DNA of 64,000 nucleotides from Acanthochromis polyacanthus (GCF_021347895.1 NC_067122.1:11273983-11337982), one strand, 5' to 3'; positions 1 to 15,082 are shown, counted from the first letter of the stretch. The notes: generated by a model not told the origin, from the letters alone. Translations and numbers: made by a program.

Positions 1-3000
1 ACAGATGCCTGCAGTGCTTTGTCTGTCGTGCATCTACCTTTAATCACTGCACTGAAGAAGTGAGACTTCTAAAAGAACGATATTCCTTCTGACTAAAAAA
101 CTGACAGAAAATGTCAAGGAAGTTGTGGTGTCTTGCCTGGGTGTGGAGATATGTGATCGCGAATTAACAATGAGCGAGAGGAAGGATGAGGAGGAGTGAA
201 GCAGTAGTGAATAGAATCGAACGGAGTAGCTGGTTGAGTCGTGGCCATGAGACACAGGGAAAGAGAGTTAGAGAGACCAAGAACAATGTGAGTTAATGTG
301 TGTATAGGAGGCGAGACATAGTGGTTGATTTGAAGGACAGAAATGTCAAATCGGACTGTTGTCCTACGCAAGGTGGAACTAGAAAGTCTTATTGGGAAGG
401 TTCTGTATTTGTGTTTGTCTTACTCTGTGAGGTATTAATAGGATTTGGTGAAATGGGAGCTTTTAAGATGCGGAGTTTCACTCGTTTATGTTGTTATTGT
501 CTAAGATATTGTTTAATAGAGGCAAAATATACTGAAATTAGGTTGAGATGAAGAAAGAGAAGAATAAGAACAGAAGGTAGAGAAGAAGAAAGAAGAGGCG
601 ACAGCAAAGAAGAAGGATGGATGAGAGTTAGAAGAAGACCGGGGAGGCGATTAGCACTTGTCCCAAGACTTTCTAGGTCTCGCTCCTCGGTACATTGTCA
701 GTGGACAAGTGGCTTTCGAGGGATTGGAGTTTTAATATACTAGTGTTGTTTGATCCAGAAGTAGACGTGGATGAGACACATATAGAGCGTGCGAGTTGAA
801 GGATTTGAACCAACCAGGACGTTGTTTGATTTGCATGGCTTTAAACACATGTGACAATAACAGATGCTTTAAATTTTATATGTTAGGCAGCTGAAATCGT
901 CTAATTGGCTGCTCCTGGAGGGAAATTCCCGTCTCATTTCACACAAAATCTACTGTAACACCAAGCAACGTGTTGGGAGAAGGCTATTAAAAGCAGGATT
1001 ATTAATATAAAATTTAAGTCTGTGCTGAGGGACGATTACAAAAACCGGTGCAGCATTTTAATGAAATATCTGTGTTAATTCCAAAATCTATTGGTAACAA
1101 CGAGTTCTCCTAACAAGTTGTTAATTAAAAATGAAAAAAGCAATTATTGAACCACTGAATCCCCCATTTGTCTGTTTTTTAGACATTCGGTGTTTTTTTA
1201 CTTGAGATCACCAATTTAAAGATGTGGGAATCAGTGATAGGATTTAGTTTTTTTAAATTTTAATCATAATTAACAATGGTAATTTGTGGGGGTGTAGCCC
1301 TTCTCAAGCCAAGAATTCCCAAGCACGTGTCAGGCAGATTTTCTTTGATTAGTATCCTGCTGTAGTAAGGCTGAATTTGGTTCCTGGGTGCCAGTCCCCC
1401 GCGGGTTTGTTTTTGGTTTCCCTAATGTGGGTTCACTTGAAAAAATGATAGAGAGCAAGAGGAATAACAAAAGTGGTTGAAATGGTTTCAAATAGATTGG
1501 AAGCCCCTTGCTGGTAAAAGTCCAAAATGCAACCGTCCCCCCGCTTCCAAGCAGTATTCTTGAAAATTTTTCATTTCCCCAACCTGCCCTGATTTCTTCA
1601 TCCTCACGTTTAAGTTCCTTTCAAGTAAGTTACTTTTTTGGATTCCCCTGGCCCCTCCGCTTTTTTTGCACAGCCGCAACAATGAAAAAGTGGAAATTAG
1701 GGGGCAGATACGAGGGGGATCGGGCAGTTGGCGAAAGATACAACATATTAGCTTCAATAAGACTCTGACCAGCTGAGTTGGCTCGGCAAGGATTTTTATT
1801 ATACCATTCCCTGTAAATAACACGCAAGCCGTTGCCCTTGCCAGCGCACGCATGAAACGCACAACAGTTATATTCCAACTGAATGTGACGTTATAAAGGC
1901 GGTTGGTGTGGTGTTGGCGTTGTTGTGGTTTGGTGTGGGGGGTTTGGCCCGGTGGCGTGTGGGTGGGTTTGTGGTTTTACTTGTGGTATGCGTTTGTGCA
2001 GTAATGTGGCCACGTGTGCAAAAAAAAGGGCAATGAAATGACCAGTAAGCAATTCTGCTGCCGGAAACCTTGATTCCCTTCATTTTCAAAGCATAACCTT
2101 AACAACACCAACAACACAAAACAACCACCAACACTTCTCACGCACCATACACAAACCCAGAAAAAATTGGTATGTAAATATTTCCCACACATAATTCGCA
2201 CAACACAAACACAAGACGCAGCCCTTCTGTTTCAGGTTCTTGGGGTTGATTTCGTGACCGCGGTAAGACACAAATGGGATGATAGAGATAACAGTGATTG
2301 GAAGGTCATGTGACTGCACCATCAGGTAGGTTTGCGTATTTGTTGTGCGTTCACCTACCTGTGTGTGTCTGTGTGTGTGAGGATGCCTGTCGTGCTTCTG
2401 CTTTGTGAGGACCAGTTCTGAGTTTAAGACATTTTCAGAAAGACGAGCCTCTCGTCTTCGTCAGGCAGAATTTTTGTTTGAGGTTAAGGCTTGTTTTTTT
2501 AAGGTTTGAATTATTATCCGTTTAGATTACAGTAGTGTTGCAATAATTAGTAAATTAGAACGATCACAGGTTATCAGCCACTGAATGCCTGAAAATGCAC
2601 AGGTTCCAACTGAGGTTCTTCACTGTTTAATATCATCGGCAATTTGCCATATCTTTGACTCAAACCTATTTCGAATGTCACCTTGTTCTCTGAGCACATG
2701 ACGAATTACAAGTTAACTGAAGGAAAATTAAAGAAATGAACAAAGATTGAGTAATTTAAATATGAAAGAGTTAAAATGTTAAATGGGGCTCTAGTCGTGG
2801 TGACATCTGGGATCTGGGTTTGCTGTGCAATTGGGATTAGGTGGATTACAAGAAAGTGGGACTCAACAAAAAATATAGAAATTCAACAAAGTGTGTCATG
2901 TTTGTGCTTGCTGTCACTGGAATGTTCATGTGGTGTGTCTGCCAGTATCCCTAATATAGTATTTCTGTCTGAATGTACATTCTGTGATTGCGCCAAGAAA

Positions 3001-5883
3001 TGTCTCTTTATTGCTAAATGTGAATGTGCTTTCTTAATAACCATGTACTAGTTAGAAATACAAATAAAGCCGTATTGTATAAGCGACTATATATATAACT
3101 CTGCAGACAAATGGAAACATGTTCTGTGTGGTGTGTTCATCGTGTTAAAGTCTTGTATGTGTGGTATGCGTTCATGCTAAATTGAAAGAAGTGGCAGCTC
3201 TGTGTGGTGTGGCCACTAATGAATCTCCACTTTAATTAATCTAGTCATTTTTAATTAAGCCATTTGTTTCCTTGGTAGGCGGCTTTTCTGAGGCTTAAAA
3301 TATGTTTCAGCAGGAAGCAGCTTATGACGACTCAGAGCTGAATATTTGGGCGTCTGGCTCATTTTAAAAATGGCTAAATGGAATTTCTAGTTTTTTTGGT
3401 TCAAAATAATGCTTGTTAAATTGTTTTCCGGAATAGGGGAAGTGATAGGATGTTTTTTTGTTGCTGTTATTCAATGACTCACACGTTAAAATTGGTTAGA
3501 AACAATGTAAAAGGATTGAAATTTTTAAAAATATTGACTCAGAAATGAAAAAAAGAATGGGTGTTGAAGGCGCCACTAAAAGCCTTCATGCTTTCTCTTT
3601 GTCGGACAAAAAACTGTTATATGTCCAAATTTCTTATTTTAAAAATATTTTAGCATGCATGATTGCATTTTCGGGTTTACGCTTTTGCTTCTTTTATTTG
3701 TCAGAAATAGGACTTTTTTTTAGTAGCTGTACTGGTTCTTCCTAAAAGAAAACCTCGTGATCCATGAGTGCTGCACAAAGAGCTAATTTCTGCACCCCAC
3801 GAAATTTTTGGGGAAAGCCGGGTTGATTCTGTTTCTCATGTCCCGATTTGATAGTAGACTTTGCTTCCTGAAGAGGTTGAGGAAGAAGAGGAAATATGAC
3901 TGAAAGAACCTTTTACATTCAATTCCTCTGATATCCTTCCCTTTATCATATGTCCTTAGATAGTCTCTTTTCTCTCTGGTTTCCTCCTCTCTCTGCTCTC
4001 TCTTTCATGGCTGCCAGGATGAAAAAAAGGTGGAGGATTGGTGTTGTAAAAGGCGAGCAGTGCCGGGGCTATGATTTATTTAGACCCAAAGGATCGTGGT
4101 TACTATCCCATCCTTTTGCCAGAAGAGGGCGAGACAAGAGAGATTTGGTGGATGAGGGGAGGCGGGGTGAAAGGGATGTTCACAATGGAAAGGCAGAAGG
4201 AATGATTTTGAGAGGAGTAAAGTGAAAGAAAGGAAGGGCATATGATATTTGGATGTTGTAAAAAGCAGCCGGTTTCCTGGACAATAATTTATTTATCCCT
4301 GTTTGGACCTGAGGAGAAGAAGTGGAGGAGGAGGAGGAGGAGAAACCAAGGCGATACAGAGGAAGAGATAGAGGGGAAGGAGGAACCCATAGATATGGAG
4401 GTAGATGATAGAAAGATAACGGTTATGAAGAGAGGAAGACTCAGAACAAAATAGACAGCTACATATTTGTAAAACAGATACAGGACAAATGCAAACAAAT
4501 GCAGACTAAGAAACTTGGTTCATTTGTTGTAGATAGAAAACAAGACAAGAAGGAAAGAGATGTAGACGCAAAGGTCAAAAGACATCAGAGTGAAAAGGAG
4601 ATGAAATGGGGAGAGAAAAGAAGGAAGAAACAACTGATGTGACATTTAGTGGGTAAAAAAAAAGAACTGAGATTGAATAGATTGAAAGATCAGAAAGTGA
4701 GGGAAGCAGGGAGGCATTAATTATTGGAATGGAACAAATGTCTGACTGAACGACTCAATTTTGGCGCTTTGTTTGTTTCGCAGACCACCAAGGCTGTCAG
4801 ATAGACTCAGAACAGCGTTTCTCAGCGTAAGGTGGAGCCCCATCTGGGTTGCTCTGTGTTGATTTTCTGGTCTTTAAGTTTTATCAGCCTGAGCTGAAAC
4901 AGAATTTTATTTCACTGGCCATCATGTAACATATTTATTATTATGTTTATGTTTTCATCCCTCAAATTGCTTAACGCTGGATCTTGAACAAATACGTATT
5001 CATCTAAAAAACAGTAAATGGCCTTCGTTATATAAATGTCCAAGCGTCGTTGCATAAACATTGAAAAAGAGCGCTTATATTTGCAGCTCAGTATCTGCTT
5101 TCTTGAAAGGTAAGCATCAAGTATGTTAAAATTCAGTTGTCAGTCAAAATGAAAAACACATGCTGTTTTATTTCAGTCCCTCCATATCACCAAATAAACT
5201 GCTGGTCCTTCTGATTTAATTGCTTTGGATTAGAGTTCAACTAGACTTCTGCTGGCAAAGTCAGCTCAGCTTTCGTGTTAATACCCGGTGAGTTTGGTAG
5301 CTTTCAATACCTAAATTAAAAAAAGAGGACAGAGTGTTTTGGCATCGAATGTTGCAAGTAGTATTTCTGAAATTAAGTTATTTGGCTTGCCTCAAAGGCT
5401 TCTTTATGAAAAGCATCGCTGAGAGGAGTCGTTTTTCAGGATAGTTTAATTGACATTCAAGAGCCATGGCAATAATGGACAGAGACACTAAAACTGTACT
5501 AGATTAAGATTTGTTTACAAACATAGATTAGATTGCAAGAAAAGAGATTCGAAACGTGAGTGTCACTATAGGGCAGTGTTACATCGATTTAATGGGAGAA
5601 GGAGCCAAAACGAACACCTGAAAAAGTCTCTCAAAAATGGCCTAAGGTGAACAGCTTTTATGTGATGGGATGTTTGTGTTCAGGTGGACGCTCCGACCTA
5701 CCAGTTGCATGTAACCTGAAGGAGACAAGGCAGCAACAAGCGTTATTTTTCATGAGAAGGCTTCAACTTACCTGCTGTTAAGTATGTATACAGGTTATAG
5801 AAAAACCGAAAGTTACTGTTTTTACAGGTAAGGCAAGTAAGAGCAGCTTTGATGCAGAGAAACATCATGTTGGTTTGGAGCTG
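1..5883. other. upstream intron, left part
   Basis: No coding exon, RNA gene or intact mobile element is recognised here. The stretch is AT-rich with short unconvincing open frames. It contains a GT-rich tract near 1893-1990 facing an AC-rich tract near 2095-2235, a stretch with several TTAATTA-type cores near 3225-3260, and a purine-rich tract near 4310-4450. It is assigned to the slit3 intron before the exon at 26079 only because no other gene is visible. Confidence 0.5.
3180..3380. promoter_or_regulatory. possible AT-rich noncoding regulatory element
   Basis: This stretch has three TTAATTA-type cores close together (around 3233-3259), of the kind homeodomain proteins bind. It lies in otherwise non-repetitive, non-coding sequence inside a large intron of a developmental gene. 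Slit-family introns are known to contain conserved enhancers, but conservation cannot be judged from one sequence, so this is only a candidate. Confidence 0.15.
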
Positions 5884-5908
5884 NNNNNNNNNNNNNNNNN
5901 NNNNNNNN
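5884..5908. other. assembly gap (25 N)
   Basis: A run of 25 N shows the window comes from a scaffolded draft assembly. A round small number is often a placeholder, so the true gap length may differ. An exon could in principle be missing here. The gap also bears on how far single-base deletions elsewhere in the window should be trusted. Confidence 0.98.
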
Positions 5909-6204
5909 TGGGCCCTTTGCACAAGAGGGATAAAGTTGAAAAGACCGCCTGCAGTGAAAGTGAAGTTTATAATGTTGTTGACTTGTTCATGCTGGAGGAG
6001 ACATCTTGAGTGGAATAATCAGTCAATGCCATGGCTGTGTACCGATGACAGCCTCAAAAACATGGAAGCAGAAGTTCACTTGTTAAAGCTTGAAGGAACC
6101 AGTGCCTTCAACTCATAGGGTGTTGTTTTTTTTTTTAGATCAATATTCTTCTGCAGAACTGGTTTCCCATTTAAAAATGTATAAATGAAATACATGTAGG
6201 TCAT

Positions 6205-6295
6205 AGATGAGCTGGTGTGCTCAAACTGCAACACATAGCGAAAGAGTGAAAGGGGAAAGAGGCTGTGGCTTCACAGATCTGTGCATTCTAAATTG
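6205..6295 (+). repeat. dispersed repeat family A, copy 1
   Basis: The core GAGCTGGTGTGCTC at 6209-6222 recurs at 17662 and 43582. In all three it is followed by a purine-rich stretch and then by an ...CATTCT motif about 65-75 bases downstream. The shared order of blocks shows common descent. It is probably a decayed fish SINE or MITE; I cannot name the family. Boundaries are approximate. Confidence 0.6.
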
Positions 6296-9200
6296 AGCAA
6301 TGGAATAGAGATACACCTAAGACATTTTAAGGACGGAAAGGATTTTTTTTCACAGCAAAAAGTCCAAATATGTATCTCTGACACACAGATGAATTTTAAT
6401 GGTTTAACTGATAACCAGAATGACTTTAAAACAGAACAAAACCAAAGATTTTCTTATTAAAAATGTCATATTTTAAACATAACCAAACACAATGGTTACA
6501 CTATATATAGATTAACTGGCAGACAAACATAGTAGACATTTGGCATTTACTATTGTGGGTGTCAATTTCAAACCATGTTGTGTAATTCAAAGCCACACAC
6601 TGGGTGGGGAAATGAAGAAAACACTCTCATCCAGCATCTGTTACTATCAAGCATCAAGGATGCCCTTTAGCAGGGCGTCTTCTCTGCTGGGAGATCCAGC
6701 TGAAAGGTATGAATGATCAGCACGGTATCTCCGAGACAGTGATAAATTCATTTTGGAGAATTCTCCCGTGCACATTTTACGTGTTAGTGTGCTTTTTTTT
6801 TGTTGAGAAGTGGGAAGAAAAACTGGAGATCAGGGTAGTGGATGAGCACGAAGAGGAGGAGTTTGTATCTTATCTCAGACCTGAAATCAAGAAAAGAAAA
6901 GTGCAAAAATGACCTTTTTAGCTTCCACACTGCCAATTATTAATGCAAGGATCATGCAAATAACATTGATAATCAGAATCGGTAAAAATGTTTCCACATT
7001 CAGTGCTGACATTTTAAAACATCTGGCTTTCTGCAACATCTATGCAGAGCAGTTTAATTTTGCTAAAGTTGTGGCTAATATATTTTGGCTAATGTACGTC
7101 GAAGTTAAGGTGAAAATACTGGTTTAACTTGAATCATATGCATTGGTTAGAGTATAGTGCGTATTTAAGGTCAGGAAAAGATCATCCTTGTATAACAGTT
7201 AGACCAAACTCAAACAATATTACAGCTGACGGCTCTTCTTGTACACCAAACAGACCTTTTAAAACTGGCAATGACTCAAGCTGCTAAACCCAGTGTTGTC
7301 CTTTGTTTTACCAGACAAGTTATTTCATTGACATTCCTGCCTGTGCGCTGTGATGTCCTGCCAGGAAATAGTAGCTCTGATTATTGTTGTATGAAAGCAG
7401 CAGTTGATCCGATGATGTCCACAATGGTTTAATGATGGAACACTACAGAGCCAAAACAAGTGTTTTTTAAAGATCCAAAAACCTTGAAATCTTCTCTTAG
7501 ATTTCGACTCACATTAGACTCATTTTTTCCCCTTAAAATCACGAACACATTGCAATCCAGGGTGGCCTTATCATATTTGCCATTAAACACCTATCAGAAT
7601 CAATTAGTCCAGCACAATAATTCTAAACAAGTGATTTTCCTAATGGCGGGTGTTGCTGGTGCATGCCAATGAGCTTTGCAGTGTTCACATGAAACAAAAA
7701 GATTAATCTGGATTGCTTGACGAGCTCTTTCATCTCAACACAGCTTTTGAAGGCTTCAGATTGGTATTGGTAGATTTTGTAAACACGTTTCACAACCTGG
7801 AACTGGTTCATCTTCTCATTATTGAAAACAACAAAGAGAATTTCTGAGAATCTGTTGCGAATTTCAGATTACGGGTCCCATCATGACTTCCAGCCTGTAA
7901 ATACGTCTAATGGGACAAAAATTTTTCCACCAATATTATCATTTCATGTGTCAATAGTCTAAGCCGTGATGCTGCCACAAACATATTGAAGGAAACTGGG
8001 ACGTGACTTATTTCAATGCATGCCCAAGAAGAGCGCCGCGATCGTTAAACTCAGCAACCCCACAGTCGGCTTCCCTCCTAATACTTTGATTCCACCTTTT
8101 TTCGAAAGCCTTTGGTGGTCAAAGCTGTATGTGCTCAAACTTGTAAGGCCAATAAACACAGCAGAAGTGGAAATGTAATTATGTGATAAACACAGTCTTT
8201 ATATTTGGCAGAGGAGCTGCTCGATCCACTTTGTCAGTTTGATTCCCGAGAATACCTCGCCTTTGCAATCACGTCAGCGCAGATGGTAGGCATTCCTCCT
8301 GCAGCGGCTAATGACTGTGTGTGCCAGCGTGTGTGTGTGTTTTTTACTCAGCGAGAGCTAATTTAATGCTGAGTGCCAGCATTGAAATGCAGGCCAGCCT
8401 TCCTCCGCTGTACCTTGAAGTCTTTCCATATACTATTCTGTTCCTTTGTGTCAATGAGCAATGCAGAATAGAAGGGGAAAAAAAACTTTCTATTCCCATA
8501 ACTTGAAGTTCAAAATTTGTTTCCTGCACTTTCTCCATGTTCTGTTCAATTTGTTCCATTTGATTGCAACTTTTCTTGAGCTTAATTAACTACTGTAGTA
8601 TATTCAATGTTCTCGTGGTCTAGGGATTAAGGTGACCAATCTGTAAACTGATTTCTGTAACCTTTAGCTTCCGATTTTGTCTCCAGTTGGCCAACTAGTC
8701 AAAAGTCATACTGTACGTTTTCGCTTTTCATTTATTACTCTCTGTTCCGGTGTATTTGTCTGCAGAAAGACACAGTATGTAGGTGGTTTGCATTCACAAG
8801 GGCAACCAATCATTGCTAATGCCCTGCAATGTCTCAATCAATAATATATAATCTATTTTAAAGCACTTACCACATAGCTAACGCCTAATTTGAATTCCAC
8901 TGTGTTTTTAGCAAGTGTGTCGGCGTGTCTTTGAATGAGTTAATCCAGTTTGCGCGTGTGTCTGCCAGGCCACAATCAGAATAAATGATGGGTCCCTGTG
9001 TGATGATGAATGGTAATTTAGATTTAACATAACTGGACTAACGAGCACACTAATGACTCCAAAGCTAGCCTGGACAGCTCTCACTCGACAGGCTCACGCC
9101 TTGCATCCCAATGAGCTGGGGAAAGGGCACCCATACACACTCAAACACACACACACGCAGGAACACACACAGGGTGGAAAAACATGCAGAAGTGTCCTAA

Positions 9201-9740
9201 TAAATGCATGCATACACAATCATAATTCACCAATGGTTCCGGCAGTGAAGCACACACAACACACAGGCGGCGGTTGTCTTTGTTTGTGTTCATGTGTGGG
9301 TAGTGTGTGCACAAGTGTGTATGTTTCTGGCAGCGATGTCAGGCTAATATGAAGCTGATTAATTAATAATAATTCATTGGCCAGTTTTCAACCAGTTGAA
9401 TTAGATGCGGTTTTTTGTTCACTGATCTTTCAACTCCAGTTTTTTTTTTCTTCCCCTGCTGACAATGAGATTAATGAAAATAAATTAGAAGTGGCTTGAT
9501 CATTTTCAGATATAACTAGAATTAATCAGTTTAATTTTTCAAAATGTCTCTATCTCAGTCAGGAAAAATAAAGAGGGTGAATTTTCAGAGAATCATTTAT
9601 CTTTAATCTAAAAGCATTAAATTTTCTGATGAGAATGCCAGCAGGCCCGATGTTCTGATACAAACTCTGCAGTCTGTGGCACAGTTGAACCTTTTCTTTT
9701 TCAAATTGTGCTCCTTTTCAAAAAGAAATCCTCTATTAAG

Positions 9741-9784
9741 TATTTCTTTGAGTCACTAAAGTGTTTCTTTGAGTCACTAATGTG
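9741..9784. repeat. two-copy 22-bp tandem duplication
   Basis: Two nearly identical units sharing TTTCTTTGAGTCACTAA sit head to tail. It is a simple local duplication with no coding role that I can see. Confidence 0.7.
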
Positions 9785-11109
9785 TACCTCGGCAGTCACT
9801 GCTTCATTAGAACTACAGTTTTTTGCTTCGCTGTTGAATGACATGTTCAAAATGCAGGATCTGACCTTATTATAGAGTTTGTACATTACCATTATGGATT
9901 TCCTGAATCTACTTGGTTTCCGCCCTTTGTGTACAGACTCGATATCATCAATACCATATAAAATCAGATAATCTCTTCCCGTTTAGTCCCTGAAAAGCCA
10001 ATACGTGTCCTTCAGCACGCAACGCCTATTGAAGTGTTTGAAGTCAAAGGCACTTCTTAACCGTCACTTACTGGGACATTAGTTTGGACGTGAGTTTAGT
10101 AAAACAAAAGAATATTGCACAATCGCCCAACTTCTATCATGCATCTGTAGCTTGTCTGGCAGGTTAATGTCAGGACAGTGATGCGAACAGCTCTGGTTAG
10201 AAGAACATTGAACAACTTCTGTAAAGACATGAAGGCAGATTGAAATACAGTAGAATTACAGCATGCTGTATACATCATTCTCAACTCAGTGCAAACTTAG
10301 ATATATTTAGCATACGTATATGCATAAACGAAATTAAACCTGCCGATTGCATCTTTTCTAAGGCAGTGTTCAGTATGTAGCCTCCTCATTGATTCCCCCC
10401 TGCAGGACAGCCTCCCTTTCTGCTGATACCACACAACGATGACAGAGAGGACAAGGAAGGATTGAGCTTTAACCCCGTAACAGTCACCTCCCTCTTTAAC
10501 AAAAAGCTTGGAAGCATTTTGTTCACTTAACTCTTCTTAGTGATTTGTCAAGTATGTGCCCCTGTGGACAGAAAGAAAAGATAAGAAACTGCCGTTCTGC
10601 TGTGTGAACACTCGTCTTATAAATAGGGAACTGCTACTATTGTGATACTGGCACCATTTGAGTTGTGAGGCTTTTTGATTCAGTATGGACCATTTCCATT
10701 CAAAATGCAGAATTTTTTACTCTGTGGCCTGTGTTTGGGCGGTTAAAAGGAACATGGGTAAATGGAAAGCAGGTCAGGTGTCATGGCAGAGATGTCTACT
10801 GAACTGAATTCAATCTGGACAAACGGAAACTGTGACCAGGACAGATAGGAACAGGTTGTGACAAACAGAGACAGATGGAGGGGAGTGAAGGCAACACGGT
10901 TAGAAAGAAAAGCAGAAAAGAGAGTTAGAACCTGCCATTACATGACATGCCCACATCACACGACGAGTCAAGGGGTCTGAGAAGCACTCTAACGAGCAGT
11001 GGAACAACTGCATATTTTATGATCACTTTTCTCCATGAAGCAAAGCTTTCTGGTTGAGTTTGTACCACTGAGAGAGACGGAGAGAGTGAGAAAACGAGAG
11101 AGGAGTGAA

Positions 11110-11260
<151 letters not shown>

Positions 11261-14200
11261 AGTGTGAATGTGTGGAGCAGAGGGGTTTTGGCCAACCAAC
11301 GACTGTCATAATTCATAAGGGGAGACGGACAGAGTTGCTCAGTGCACTGTAACTCCACAAGGTGACTTTCACTTCGCCTGTAACTCTTTCTCTCTCTCTT
11401 CCTCTCAAACACACACACCGATGCACACTCTAACGCATTTTTTCATTCCTCTCTTCTCTATCTAACGTGTCTTTTCTCTTGTCTTACAGTGTGCTTTTTC
11501 TATCTTTAAGCCATTTTTTCCTTCTGTCCCAATCATTTTTTTATTATCTGCAAGATTTGCTTTTCTGTTCTTTTACCTCCATCTTTTTTCATCCCTCTTT
11601 TCTTCTCTCTTCTCTGCCCCTCCTCTCCTCACCTCATATCTCTTCTGTATACTGATTCTCCACCTTTTGCTCCTCCCTCCTTGCTTGCTCCGGTCGTGTC
11701 TTATATTTTCGGCCTTTACCATCTAGTCTGGTTATAAAATATGCATGAAAATGACCTAAAACTTATTTTACTGTCGTTACCAGTTTAAGAAACTTCTGTG
11801 CTCATTTTAACAATGTACGACCAGAACAACTTTCAAGGGCATTTTTTTTCTATTATGTCAAGGGAGAAGAGCAGGAAAAACAGAACAATATGCATCCATC
11901 CAGCTTGTAAGCTGGAGGCAGGGAATTGCATCTCCACCCACTGAGCTGTTGACTCGATGGCCTCACCTTCACTGGGCCTCAACACTCCCTGTTTCCGTTT
12001 TTCATTTTCTTTTCTTTAAGTTGTTCTCTCGTTTTTTTTTGTTTTTTTTTAGTTAGATGTCAAACTGGCATGACTGAAAGTTTGAAAATGCAGAAAAAAT
12101 GATGGAATCAGAATCATAGCATTACTCTTAATGGTGTTTCCACCAGCACTGTTATAAGGAAAATCATCCCATACACACAGAAAGGCTGCCAGAATACTGT
12201 TACTGCCAAATGACCTGGGTAGCATGCTATATGAAATGATGCACCTGGGGAGAGCTATAATCTGACATTTTAATGGCACGTTGAGATGAAAAGGGAAGCT
12301 TTTCTGTTACACAGAAATTGGTTTTTTAAAAAGAAATAAATCCAGTCAAGATAGAAAAATAAGACAATTAGTTATTAAAATATATATTTAAAGTGTTGAA
12401 ATGTTCATTTTTATCATGTATTATATATAAAACCTAATATTACATTAAATTTCCACGTTTCAATCATAATTTCAATGTCCAACTCTAAAATCTTGTTTCG
12501 GAAAAATTGCGTAAATTACGATTAGCAATTAAAAATATTGCAATAACTGCAAGATGTTTTTTTAAGTTGCTTTTCAAAAAAAAAAAAACACACATTCCTC
12601 CGGCTAACATGAGATGACACATGATCACTGCTCCTTCATCTGCCTTAAAGCTTTCTAGTGGAGCTCATACAACCTTGTAAATATGAATTTATGTTGAGAG
12701 AGAAAGTCTAAGGGATACACAGACTGTAATGAGATTATCATATTGTTGCATTATATTATATTTGCTCAATTAATGTCATCCTTTCAGGTTCATTTTTAGC
12801 AAGTCTAAGTGCAAAAGCATGTTTAATCAGAGTTAACAAGTCCACTGTGTATCCCCAATGCATTTTCTGGCTTGTGAATTAAAAGAAAGCTTTTTGGGAG
12901 AGTAAGTGTGTGGTGCTTTAGCTATAACTTCTGGCCATCCACCAGAAAGAAAGCAACAAATAAAGCAGTGTGGCTTCAATTAAATAATATATACTTAGAA
13001 ATATCTATTGTCTTCTGCTGTTGTAAAGAAATTCAAAAGACACAAAAAGTTTGGTCTGTTAACACTAATAGTAATTTAAGTTAATATTATGAAATCATTG
13101 GTTTCTGTGACTCTATGTGCAGCCACATTTTTTGCCTGAAGTGTAATTTGAACTTGGAACAGTTGTTTGTGCAGCTTGCTTGGTACAACTGTCAAAATTA
13201 AACCAGAAGTTAGTGGGTAGAGAAAACCTTGTGTGTGTGTGTGTTTGTGTGTTTGCCCTACATGTTAGAATATCCCCAGTGCAGTTGGTGTGTCTCCAGC
13301 ATCAGCCGCCCCCAGTAACGATTGCATTTCTGTGGTTGCGTCCGGCCTCCACATCTGTCTTATATCCCCGACGCGTGGGTGCTGGATCGAAGCCCCTGAA
13401 AGGAACCTAAAGTTTAGTAATACAAAGAACGGTGGATGTGTGTGTTTGTATATGTGTGCATAGTGAAGATGCTTCAAAGGCAAATTTCCTTTATTGAGAT
13501 GCATATTTTGTTCCGTTCTTGTCCATGTGTGTGCCCTATATGTTCAATTATGTCTTCTTATGCGTGTGTACAAGTGTATCTGTCCGTCCACACGTGAGTG
13601 TTTTTGTGTGGGCACCGAGGGGTCAGAAGAGAACAGAGCAGTGCAGCTTTCTGCTGTTCAGTGATTTTGGTTTGGCTGGCCTTTTGGCTTTTCTTTAAGT
13701 CAGCGGCTTCAGCAGAGCCATCACACCCTGGCAACAAGCAGCACCCTGGCGAAGACAGAGGGTCTGACCTGAAAGAGAGGGATGATGCAGTGTGGGAAAG
13801 AAAGAAAGAAACGAGACAAGATGGACGCTCAAGTCGAGAGAACGAGAGAGAGGGTCAAGAGCAAGCAGGAAAAATAAGTTTCCAAAGCAGCTGTGTAAAA
13901 CTCACTGGGAGGATGGGTGAGGAGGTGGAAAAATATAGGCAAGGGAGAGAAGCTGAGATAAAGGTGTAAGGTAACTACTGTTTTCCAAATAATGACAGCA
14001 ATCTGAGACACATTTGTTTGGGATTTAGAAAAGTAGGCCTTGAAAAGGAGATAAAGCAAAACTGTTACAGCCTTTTTTCCTTTGGAATAATGATAGTGGA
14101 TTTATATAGATAGGTGGAAGTAGTTAGAAAGATGGAAATGAAGGAGAAAAGAGGCGAAGTAACAGGGGATGAATGTGATAAAGAAGGAAGACACAAAGAG

Positions 14201-15032
14201 AAGGAGGGGAGAAGATTAGTGAGGGGAAAGAGAATGGAAGTAGGTGTGGAGACAGAGTGATATGCAGCCATCAGACAGAACAGTATTAGTGACAGTACTC
14301 TGAGTGAAAGCCAAACCAATGATTTTCACCTCAGAGTTGCACATTTCTGGTTTTGTTCATGCATTTGGCGCCTTTTTCCCCATGGCCTAATGCCTAGTGT
14401 AGTATTTAAACAATAGCCACGTCATAATAAACGTTACATTTGTGCTTATCTAAGTTAATTTCACCCATTTTTGTATTTGTGGTGCCATAATGAGCTTGTC
14501 CACCGGCAAAGGTTTTCACTCTGCCTTTATCGTTAATACAGAGTGCAGAGTAAAGGTCTTCCAATAGGGGTTGAGTGTTAAATTTAAACAGTCTTGCAGC
14601 TAACTCGTTCAGTTCAGTCAGTAGCAGGAGATTCGCACAGAGGCAGGCAGCGGCTAACGCAGAGCTTACGCAGAGGTGGGACGAGCGTCAGATATCGGAG
14701 GAGCTCGATGCCAGCAGCCTGACCCACACACAATTAATCACATCCCACTGGGTGGCAGGACAGGAAAGAGGAGGAGAGATGGTGATGGAGTAGAGGAGGA
14801 GGGAGCGAGAGAGAAGGAGGGAGAAAGGCGATTTAGGATGGAAATCAAACAGGGCTAAGAGACAGCTGAGAAAAGATGAGAGGAGAGTAATAGAAAGAAG
14901 GAGGAGGGGAGTCAAGAAAGAGAGGCAATCTGCAATCTAATTTGTTCTCGTTTAAGGTGTAATGGTCTCATCAGCAGGTTTTTATGTACATATCTTTTTC
15001 TGTCTGTCTCCCTCCCATGTTGTTAGTCTTTC

Positions 15033-15034
15033 CT

Positions 15035-15082
<48 letters not shown>

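Noticed and set aside
11880..11990. Second tRNA-derived SINE
   Set aside because: Only a short stretch (CCACCCACTGAGCTGTTGA) resembles a tRNA end; it is too little to separate from chance.
13598..13969. 123-codon open frame with a hydrophobic stretch like a signal peptide
   Set aside because: The hydrophobic part is short and the rest is a charged run from a purine-rich tract. There is no homologue I recognise and no flanking gene structure.
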